Source: Dreissena polymorpha (Eukaryota; Mollusca; Bivalvia; Myida; Dreissenidae). Taken from it: a DNA stretch of 64,000 nucleotides. Positions within the stretch are counted from its first letter, which is position 1, and each line of letters begins with the position of its first letter. This document shows, in pieces, positions 1 to 12,200 of the stretch. The position numbers were made by a program, and so were the translations under genes. The notes beneath the pieces were generated by a model that was not told where the DNA came from, ran no database searches, and worked only from the letters and a program-made list of their open reading frames with translations. The stretch lies in NCBI RefSeq assembly GCF_020536995.1, contig NC_068364.1, forward strand, positions 51,831,222 through 51,895,221, in the 5' to 3' direction.

Positions 1-79
1 TCAATGAATTTTATACACAAACGTTACTACATTTGTTGCTCATTCAAACAGAGGAATGGTTGAAAAGATATACCTACAC

Positions 80-230
80 CTGGAATAAGTTTATAGGAAT
101 TTTGATTGCTTAGATCTTTTATTTCAACCCACTGTCCATCACCGCTCTCTATCCTAGTCTTCAGGTTAACTTCGGGAATGTAGTTTCTCGCAATGAAAGC
201 CGCCACGGCTTGATATGCAAAGGCTGAGTC
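80..230 (-). CDS. Exon at the TED/CUB boundary
   Basis: It reads DSAFAYQAVAAFIARNYIPE, then VNLKTRIESGDG, and continues to NQNSYKLIP. This matches the D(S/T)xxxxQALAxYA segment closing TED and re-entering the CUB fold. Acceptor TTTATAG, donor CCAG|GTGTAG. It is the last recognisable exon before the edge of the window. Confidence 0.85.
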
Positions 231-3200
231 CTATAAATCATAATACAATGACATAATTTAATTATATTTTATAATAGTACCGCACATTTCACTACAATAT
301 ACCAAACAGTGTAAACTTACATAAAAAAGACCAAGCAACTCACACAAATAGACACAATATTTATGAATGTTCTGTTACACATCTTAAGACAACAATGACG
401 ACAATGGTTCAAATACAATGTAGCAGCATTTTTGTTGTTTGTACAATATGAGTACGTATAATTAAACACTTAAAACAATACACCATACAAATAATGGCAT
501 AAGCAATTGAAAGTAATTGCACATGAACGCATATGTAATGCTTATATATGTGTATTCACCTTAGTCGTCCTCCAATTGCCTGAGCCCCGAACTTGCTGCG
601 TCAACCATGCTACTATTTTCTGACTAGATATTATATCATCAAATTGAAGATGTGCCAACAAGGCATATGCGGTTGTCTCAATCGTATCTGCGCTTGTCGA
701 ACCGCTGCTCGTCAACCAATACATGCGACCTGACATGAGAATTCCCCATAAAATATCTTAAATAACAAACTCATGGTAACTTGCGTTCTATACTGACACA
801 AAGTAAGTTTTTACCAACATCTGCATTGAAAAATACAAATGTCTGCTTTACATAAACAACTGGTACACAAGTAACCCGTATGTAACATCAAGTTCTATCA
901 CAAACAGAACAAAAATCTAGAAATAAAAAATTGACACTGACCCCCTTCCCTAACAAATCTTTGGACATACACAAATGCATTATATATTCTACTGCAGACA
1001 AAACGACTAAAGGTCATTATTTAGCCAAAAAGAGTCGAGGTTAATATTCCTTTGTTAACGATCAACGACACATTACGGTCATTCAACTGTGATAGCTTTT
1101 GCGAGAATCACCCAATAGTTATAGGGGATTTAAAAGCACATTATTTTGGGACAATTGATTATACATTGAAAACACAGTCATCGGGCAATAGGTCTGCAAA
1201 ACTGTGAAAGCTTTTGGGATATTTATCACTAGTTATATTGGAGTTAAAAGCAGAGCATTTTGGGACATTATATTCTATATTGAAAAAACAGCCAACGGGC
1301 AATAATTATGCACACTTCATCCTTTTTGCTTGTGAACGCTGATTTTTACATTAAAATTTATTTCTTTAATATAATCCACATAATTAGGTCATTCAACTGT
1401 GAACGTTTGAGCGAGATCTACCAAATTGTTAAGAGGGGTTTAATACACAACGTAAGGAAATACGGATAGGCGGATGTTCGTTATGATTTACGGACGGACG
1501 GACGGACGGAAGGACATGCGGACGGACGGAAGGTCGGATAATTATAATGGGTAACGCAGCCAGTTCTGTGAAAGTGAAAAAGTTTTGACATAAGCCGGTT
1601 CTGTGTTTATTTAACGAATTATATCTACCACCGTCATCCCTCTTCATAGCTCGCAACATTGTTATAAATCGCTCTTTGTTGGTAGAGTTAGACAATGCAA
1701 GTGCGTATGTAGATATCGCCAACAGATACGGATTGGCTCTAAGTGTTGAGTCTGACAATTTCTCAAGCGCTGCCATCGATTTCTGTATCGAGATTTTAAT
1801 ATCCTGTAAAGACAGAACAAATACAATTTAATTACATCAAAGCTTTCAAATCGTTATTACTTTTACAAAATTGTGCAAACATAAATGAGAAAACTCCACA
1901 ATTTTGACAGCCATTACCGTACCGAATTGACAGGTAAGTGTGTTCCGAATATTAAGATTGTGTTGATTACTTTTCGATTCTGTTTTTGCGTTACAAAACA
2001 GACAAACATTCTAAGTCAATAGTCATTCCTATGATCAAGCAGAGTAAGTATAAGTATGGTGTATATTGAGTACAGAATAAACAAAACATTTTATCAATAA
2101 CAAGTTATACACTTTGACTGTTCTTTGAAAGTGGCATATATAAGATTTGATCATATACGCCTAAATATATATTGTGTTGATAAATGTAATATTGACAACG
2201 GCATTTTAAAATGTTAAAGTAATTTAAAATGGAAAATGTATTACCTTATAAATAAATATGTACTACAAGACAGGTACCTACACATAATTATTCAAACGAC
2301 ACCAGCATTCGTATTACAATCACAATTCGATGTTTCAAACGTACTTAGATCAAGGTCGGGGATGTTTACAGAAACTAATCTTTTTCCGATAAATTAGAAA
2401 ACATTTGTTTCCATATCTTACCTTACTATTTGAAGAATAGATTGGATTCAAATTAAATAAAATTGCCGGTTTCATCTCGGGTTCGTGTCGAAAGATACCC
2501 CAGCATTTTTTTAATTCTGCTGCGACCGAAACTCCCTGGAACAGCCTGCTCTGCCTGGCACATGACTCGGACAACAAACGCTGTTATCCTGTAAACAACA
2601 GTTATAACCATTCGCCTAGAAATCAAAGTCATTTTGAAACGCGTTCGTATAGTTGATGACTTTATTGTATGACATTTTAAAGAAGAGACAACTAATTTAT
2701 TCATAACCGTTTGCGAATACATGCGTTGTTTTATACCACAAGTTAAAGATCCAATCAATGAACTTGTCTTAAGACGATTATGGCATACACATGTTCATGC
2801 TGAACGATTTATTTCAGATAAAGCTTTGTATGTTTGTGTGCATGAACACTATTTATATTGGTATTAAGAAAATGAATAACATTTGATAATATAAACTAAT
2901 TGTCTTACTTAATTTATTGATTTAACATAAGCCAGGAAAGTTCCAGTAGTTAAATGTTTACAAAATGCACTAATATATTTTATTCCACATTTCAGTTTCA
3001 ATAGTATTAATGCGTGCTTGTTATCCTTGTGTTATAAATATACAAAAATGTCAACGCATGGCACTGTGTAATGCAGTAAGTTACAGAAACGCAATCATAC
3101 AACAGTTAGGAATAAGTCTGCCTTGTTATGGATCCAACCATTGTGAATTTCAATCGGCTTCAGGGACAAGGGTAAGTTACTTTTGGTCCAAATATATTTA

Positions 3201-6200
3201 CTGCGAAACTGGTATACAGTTACAATAGAAAACTTTAATTACAGCTTATAGCATTCAATGTTTATTATTCACAAGTGTTAGTGTGCATTATCCTCAATTG
3301 TATATATCTTTAATTGGGCTTATACACAAATATAAAAAAACATCATTACCATTGGATTTGCAATGTTAAATGCATACACGAGAATCTAAAGTATAACACA
3401 CAAGTCACGTAAATAAGTATAGACACCTACAGACAATCTCTTCGGGATATCTTTTTCAGTGAATGTGCGTAAATGAAGCAACCACCTGTTCAACTATCGG
3501 TAAACTATGTATAAACTGTAATTAAAATCAGCTGATTTCCGTTCGTTATGTTTGAATTTTGTTCTTTGGTTTCTCTTCTGATTATCATCTCTTTGTAAAA
3601 CTAAATATGCTATGATATGAAGAATATTTTATCTCTAAATATTATCAAAATAATTTTTTTAAACTCCAAATAAGTATGGTATCTTTAATAGACGCGAACA
3701 TTTGAAAACCCATTGCCTGCATAGCATAGCGTAAACAATAAATTCAGAAATGAATTATAACCGAAACATGATCGTTTTGCTGCAAAAGTAAATAAGGTAA
3801 TGTATTTAATCAGTTAGATTGTAAAGTTATAAGAGACACTAAGAATGTAACTATAGCTGTTCAGAATAACAAACTGTTCACAGAAACTATTTATTGTGAT
3901 AATCATGTTTCAAATATACGAAAGTGTGCGTGATCTTTGCATGGTTACTGAATCTTACCATAATCCAGGTCGAGGAAAATACATAGGGTTATAGGAGCCA
4001 TCCTCGTTGATGCATCCAGATGACCCCACTTTGTTCATTCATGAAAATGAAAACGCCTACCTTTTTGATAACATTTTATTTATATTAATGTAAAAATCTG
4101 CTACTGTAATCGTCGGAACCTACTGCATTGTTCCGTTGTCACTACATTATATACTGGCATGTGGTCATTGGCGGTAAGAACGTTTATTTAAGAAATATAG
4201 ATTAGCAGCCAGTTGCATAATAATATAACACGAAACATTCAAAAAAAGTTTCAAAGAAGTATACACATCTGTTTTTCTAGGTGGGAAAACAATAAACTCG
4301 ACATGGCTTACTCCGCACAATTGTACCTGTTTTAATTTAGCGTCGTTTCATTGGTTGAATGATTAAGCTTGTTTGGATACGTAAACTATTAAATACCTGA
4401 TAAATAAATTACGAGAACAAAGTTGTGCTATCCATAATCGCCACGGTAGGTCAAAAAGCATTGCTTATTTGAGTGAACGTTCGTTCCGACAATATATCAC
4501 AATAAAATTCTTGTGCTTTTAAGAATTTGTATACGATTTTATTATGCTTCCCTTGTCAAAGTATCCCAACATACTACGACCAGTGTTACAATTAAGTTCG
4601 TGGTCTAAATTGAACATTGCTATGATTCAACTTTATAGCGCAGTATTAAACGGCATTTTATTAACATCATTATGTTATTAGAACCCTGCTGCTGAAGATT
4701 TTCTCAGCAGCGGAAAATGATATTTATATATAGTGCTATCACTAAATATACAGACCTATACTCAGAAACCTGTGTCCACTTTGCTTTTGCTGCTCTGTAA
4801 GGGTTCTCGTTTGTTTCAAGTAGTACAGACCGGCTACAATTGGCACAGTTGTGTAAAACGTTTGTTGGCAACACCCGTATGGCTCCTTAAGCATGCTCTC
4901 CACGCCGTGGATGACAGTATCCACTGGTTTTGACATCATATTAGCTGCTCGTAAATAAGAAATAACCAGAACGTTAGTGTAATTATTGTTACAGTGGGGC
5001 TGATTATGAACATTTACAACACATTTTCAATCTTGAGAGAAATGAGTGTGGAAACAGTATTTCGTGTTTATTATTTAGTCTGTTGGTTGAACTGAGTTTC
5101 TATGATTTCGATCATACGTACAACAGGAAATATATGAATAAAACATAAAATTAACGTTCAGACTGATAAATGAAGAGTAATATACATTAAATGTGTACAT
5201 TTGTTTATAAGCATTATATTACCACCTATTTTATGCACTGGCTTTGTTTTGTTTTCATATAAATATTTATAAAAAATGATATAATAAAAGAATTGATATA
5301 TTAATTGGTTTTTCGAATTTAGTTTAGTGTTTGTTATCATCAACATCATATCCAAATTTAATATGTGTAAATTTATTATTTTTCATTTAAGAAAGTTTCT
5401 TGTAATCAATCCAACTGCATATGTGTATAATGAGCACGTGTGAAAAAGACATGTACTAGGAGATTGAAAGCGGCTCTACAGTCAAATGTTTTTTACTTGA
5501 AAGGTATGGGTTTGCCGATCCTGATGCTCGTAATGCCGATACGGGGAGTGTTAAGTTGACGGTCATCGTTACCGAAGGTCTGATCCCACTAAAAGACGGT
5601 TCTGTAATAAATACATCATAGGGTTTATTTCAATAGAAATAAATCAATGCCGGTTAATTTAATGTCTTTCTGCTTTCAAATGTGTTGTATATGAATAATA
5701 AAACAACCGATCTTAAGCTGATATATACATTTAAAGTTAAAGTGCACACGTAGACAAACACCATGTTTTACCAATGGTTTAAGTATAAAGGTATGTGTTC
5801 CAACTGTTTTAATAAATAACACAAATCCTGTCCAAATACAAATAACTGTGGTAAAAACCAAAAAAGTGTTATTATTAATGCCTATGTATGCATGAATAAA
5901 TATAATAAAGACTGTAAAATAAAAAAAAAAATACGATGTCTCGTGACTTTTGGACTGTTAATGCAACTTGTTGATATATTAGCAGGATCGAAGCATACTG
6001 TGATCGTCTTCCGTTCCTGAATCCCTTCGTTCTATAAAAACATTATTATCTCATTCACTAAAGCACACAAGTTAAAGCATCATTGACAACAGCTAAACGT
6101 ACATCCAATCAATTGGAACAACTCACACACCAAATTAAACTCTCAAATACCTTTGCTATTGTTTATTTAATAAGGTAAGTACTAAATTAATAAATCAAGT

Positions 6201-9200
6201 TAGTATGTCATTATAAGTTAACAAATCGTGAAAAGAAACTGTACACTGTTGTCTTACAATTGCTTACAACACTTGACAAAATAAATCGGCCATTGTATCC
6301 TCGCTGTAGTAGTTGTTCTTGGACTCGCACAAAGACTCGTCACATACCGAGTCTACGAAAAAGGCCATTCCGTATGGCTTAGGTGTGAGGCTGAAACGAA
6401 TATGTTCGGAAGAGACGGACTACAAAAAACACAGAGATGAGATCAAAGAACAACTACTGCAGCGAGGATACAATGGCCGATTCTTAGAGACAGAGCTAAA
6501 GAAAGTTGATAGCAAGAAGCGAGAAGATCTGCTGCGTACAAAGGTGTCTTCAAAAAGTACTTCCAGGGTACCGCTCGTTATCACTTTCTCCAGAGCGCTA
6601 CCAAATGTCGGTCATATCCTCCGGAAACACCTGCCTACACTCCACACTTCCGATCGTATGAAAAATGTATTTCCTGAACCCCCGTTAGCAGCATTCAGAA
6701 GAAACTGCAACCTGAAAGACATATTGGTTCATAAAAAACACAACCAAATGTTTTTCCGGGTTCCAAACAGGAGCGGACCTTGTGGGGCGCAGAGGTGCGC
6801 AATCTGTCCGTACATGATGGAGGCCGAAAAGTTCAGCGATACCACCGGCAAAAGCTACAATGTGCGGAACGAGGTCACCTGCAAACCCACCAATGTAGTC
6901 TACGCTGTACACTGCGAACGATGTAAGACCTTTGTATACGTAGGGGAAACGTGAGATACCCTGTACCAGCGACATCTCCTTAACCTGTCCCGGATACGGA
7001 CTCGACACAATGACCCGGTTGCCGAGCACTTTTACACGAACGGCCACAGCGTCGCGGACTTCCGGGTCATGGGACTCGAAAAATGAAATGGATCGGACGA
7101 GAACCGGAAGACCATCGAACAACTTTGGAAGCGTAAATTGAGGACGTTCAAACCATATGAACTAAACACAAAAAAACTAATAAAAATGGCGCGCAATGTA
7201 ACGTTCAATAATATAACGTCACTTCCGCTAAACATGATATGCTTCACAAATAAATGCCGCTGAAGAAGACTGAGAGGTCGAGAGCTACGGCAAATTTAAT
7301 AAAAGCGTTTTATTATATATATGTGAAGCAAGTATCCCACAATCGACGAAAATATTCTTTTTTTGAACCGAAGTTCTGTTCTGAAAGGTATTTTCCAATG
7401 TTTAATTTAAGAGAATTAAAGTGTAAGGTGTATTATTTTGTTTTGTATACATACCTTTAGAAGGTAAATGGAACCTTTTCGAAACGTAGTCTTGGATCTG
7501 GATAGATCGAATCTATAAGGGGCCCTCACAAACTTAACGGAGTCGTCAAATTCCAATTCGTCTTTGCCCGTGGCCGACTCATGAACTGTGGCCGATAGCT
7601 CCAAGACACCACCTGCTGGAAAGCTGCCACCTTTGTTCGCTTTTAACTTCTTGATGTCAATGGTAAAATGTGCTTTGCCGGTGCTACTTAGCTAAAACAA
7701 ATGATCGCGTGAGCGATCGAATTAAACATGTTTTCATGTTTTGATAAGAGCAATTTGAAAATCGTGTTGCGCTACTGAATCGCTTTGATTATTTTTTATT
7801 GAGTCATATCCATTCGTTTCTATCAAAAGTAATAAGAAATCATTCGACTTAAGCGCAGTAATAGATCCACTTTTTTTGTGTAGTACACAAGCAGTTTTAA
7901 TAGACACTTAACAGTCGCGTGTTAATCCCACGGGTTTACCTGCTCTACGTTTTCGATGGTGAATATCGTCTTCAGGTTAGATACATCCCCCTCCCTCCTA
8001 ATGTCGAAGTGGAGTCGAGCAGTGCCATCGACCGGCTTTCCGTACACGTACCTACATAGGAAAGCAGAAGTGATATTTAACGTTTCTTGAGTTATTAACG
8101 TATGCATGGTGCTTAATATTAGCACCATACTATTTGGACCAAAACAAGCGGGCTTAACAAACTATAATTGTTCTAATTTAAGGTGTTATTTAAATACTCA
8201 CATTGCAGCAATCGTTACAGATACAGTATCATCGGTAGGCAAAATATAAGCAGGTGTCGTCTGAATATGTATGCCAAACGTTGGAAGTACTGTAAAACAA
8301 AACAGCTTAGCCAAGATGCATTGTTATAAGGCAACTATTGATAGCACACTGAGAAATTTACAATATAAATAAATCCATAGAATTATTGCTACAAAGAAAT
8401 ATCTTAAATATCTCTTTAAATGCAAATTGTCTAACTCTAATCTGTGTGACTTTTGCGGTGAAAACATCAAAACTATAGAACATGTTTGGGGGAGTGTAAA
8501 CACATCCAGCCTATTTGGAATCAGTTAGCATCTTTTCTTGAACAACAGCAACTAAACGTTAAACTATCTTTCTTAAGTGTAAGTTTCGGAATTTACTCAT
8601 TTAAATCAATAGACGGCAATAATATTGTGAATTTTATTCTTATATTGATGAAATATTTGATCTTTAACATGAAATACAGAAAACAAATACCAAATTTTAA
8701 TTGTTGTATCAATAGTCTTAAACTAAAAATCCAGATTGAGAAAGAAATAGCCCTCAGTAATGACACATAGCAAATCTTTGAACAAAAATGGAATCGAATT
8801 AAATTCTCATAATGCTTGTCCACTTATATACTATTCACTCTTATGTTAGCTTATCTCTTTCAAATATTTTGTTGTAGTATTTTTTTCAATCTTATAAGAT
8901 CATTGTTTATATATAACAAAACACATACCGTTGTCACTGATAGAAATGGCATGAACCAAGGTAAAACACTCTCAGGCATAGTTTCTGTATAATTTGTTAG
9001 AACCATTGTTTGCAAATGTATGTATGTCTTCCATGTATGTATACAATATATGCTTAAAATGAATAAAAATATGCATTGTTTAAATATATAAACATACACA
9101 AGGCTAACGAATACCAATGTTTTGGTAATGATTGGTATGTATTTGATAATAGACATGTACAAGAAAACACATAGTTTGTTCCAATCAAATCTCAGATTAA

Positions 9201-12200
9201 CGACGGTCCAGAAAAATCTATCAGTAACATTTCAATGCAAAAGCTCTGATAAAATATCGGTTTTAAAATGTGTCTACACTGTAAATGTAAACTCCATGGA
9301 TTTATTAAACTATAACTATGGTCCATTTTGTCATGCTTAGTATTTCCTTTTTATTAACGAAATTCCTAAGATATCAAATATTACTAACACAGCAAGCGAT
9401 GAATGCAAGCCACTTGCATCACAAGAAATATTTTTACATGTCTATGCCTATTTACTCCAAATGAACCACTGGCTATTGCATGATAAAAATATAACCTAAA
9501 AGTAACAATCTAATCAAGTTTACTGTTATATTTAATATTTCAATAAGTTAAAAAGGTAAACGTACACTTTTTTATTTGTAATGAGACTTACCAAATTTGC
9601 TTACGTCAATCGGGGCAATAGCGTACGTCTCCAACTAGTAATATTTTAAAATTCAATGTTATATAGAGACTAATTATAGTAATAGTTTTACAATATTTCA
9701 TTAAAACAAAGTTTGTGTTTAATCTTATCATTTACTATTTGTTGATAACAGATTTTATCTTCACAAGTACTAACATACATACGGACGATATATACATAAG
9801 TCAACTATTTAATCACGTACATAGTTATTCGCTAGTTTTATTGGCTTAAATTCCCCATCATAGAAAAACATTTGGCACTTACCATATCTCCAAATTTTGC
9901 TTTGATAGTCCATGTTCCAATTTCTGGAAAAAGCGGAAGCTCGAAATCACATCTATAGAAACCGTTGTTAGATGTTTCGGGTGAATTTCTGCCGACAGCC
10001 TTATTTGATGGATTCTATATATCATTGAAAAAAGTGTTTAAATGTATATGGCATATTGCATTGAAGAACTTAAATATAAAACAAACAAATAATAATACAG
10101 CTCATAAACATATTTGCCGAGAAGATTTTCCTTATGGAAACGAATACGCGTCTTGGTTATGCGTGTACAAACAACGCGCATGGGGGGTTATCGAACTCTA
10201 TGCTTTGGATATGGTTGCATAGTTTATAAGCTTATGAACTCCCTGACCGGTTCAACGTGGGCGACTATAGGTTTACCGTTCGTCCATCATGTCTCTCCGC
10301 CCGCGAGCAAAACATTTATTTAGTTTTGTATACATAATTAAAAGTCTCTGATTTGTCAAAATTAGACAATATATGATTCATAAAAATACTGTGGGCGAGA
10401 GAATTAAATAAGAAGAGAGACTAGACACAAAACTATTTTCCTTGGTATGACCCATTTTTATTCATACCAATTACTTTTACTATTGACTTATTATTGCCTG
10501 TTAAAAGTACAAAATCATTTAAGTGCAAATCGCGTTTAAAAACTAGCTAACTGCAATCGCGATGTACTTAACATAATATTGAAGTTTAAACTACAACTTA
10601 AAATTAAACTCATTTTTAAGCTTTCTATAATGGTATTTCTATGTTGGCGCCATATAACATCAATATATACACACTGCCTTTCAAGACCGATTCGAATTAT
10701 AAATGTCCTGTCGGATTGTATTTAGTAACAAAAACAACGATGTTCATGGAACTACTCACAATCAGATCGATTTCCAGGGACTTGTTCTTGACAGGTTTCA
10801 TATTTTCATCCATAGCCAACACTCGAACGTGCACTTGAAATAAATAAATAAAAAAATTGAAATAAAAAATACGCTTTCAAACTTAATGGATACTTATCTT
10901 GTCCATTGAATAAAACTTGACAAACAATATGATTTTTATAACTTGTCCTTGTATTAATAATGAAACAGTAAGATAATACAATAAAAGACAATCACTTTTT
11001 GTGTATATGTCTAAATACACATAATGAAGTTCTTGCATGCATTTATATGCGTACTTACACCTGCACGCTGTCGCGAATGCTCTTAATAGAAAATGATTTC
11101 ATTAATTTATTTAAAGACATGATTTCTTTGTATGAACATAATAAAACATATGTTATAACCTCCTGATGAATGTGCGCTTTATTGAATCAAGCTTTGTTAC
11201 GTAAAGCTGCATTTGTTGCCCTGGGTTTTAACAAGCTGGACCGTTTTCCTCTGGGTTGCATCAAGCTGTACCTGTTTGCTCTGTGTTATAACAAACTGCA
11301 CATATTTGCTCGTTGTTACATCAAAATGTACCTGTTTGCTCTGAGTTACATCAAGCTGTTCCTGTTTGCTATGTGTTACATCAAGCTGTACCTGTTTGCT
11401 CTGTGTTAAATCAAGCTGTACCTGTTTGCTTCAAGCTACATCAAGCCGTACATGTTTGCTCTGTGTTACATCAAGCTGTACCTGTTTGCTATGAATGACA
11501 TAACGCTGTACTTGTCTGCTATGTGTTACATCAAGCTGTACCTGTTTGCTCCGTGTTAGATCAAGCTGTACCTGTTTGCTATGAATAACATCAAACTGTA
11601 CGTGTTTGCTCTCAGTTTAATCAAGCTGTACAAGTGTTATCTGTTTTACATCTAACTGTACCTGTTTGCTCGTAGTAACATAAAGCTGTACCTGTGTTTT
11701 ATCTGTGTTAAAACAAGCTGTACCTGTTTGCTTTGGATAACATCAAGCTTTACATGTTTGCTTTGGATATCATCAAGCTGTACCTGTTTATTCTGAGTAA
11801 CATCTAGCTGTACCAGTTTTCTCTGTGTTACATTAAGCTGTACCTGTTTGCTCTGGATTACATCAAAATGTTCGTGTTTTCTCTGTTTTACATCAAACGT
11901 ACCTATTTGCTCCAAGTAACATCAAGCTGTACCTGTTTGCTCTGTGTTAAATCAAGCTGTACGTGTTGGCTCTGGATAGCATCAAGCTGTACCTGTTTGC
12001 TCTGTGTTACATCAAGCTGTACCTATTTGCTCTGAGTTACATCAAGCTGTTCCTGTTTGCTCCTAGCTACATTAAGTTGTATCTGTTTGCTCTGAGTAAC
12101 ATCAAGCTGTACCTGTTTGCGCGAAGCTACATCAAGTTACAACTGTTTGCTCTCTGTTACATTATGCTGTACATGTTTGCTCTGTGTTTTATCAATCTGT

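Noticed and set aside
3010-3228. 72-codon plus-strand frame
   Set aside because: It lies antisense in an intron, has AT-rich composition, and shows no motif or splice support.
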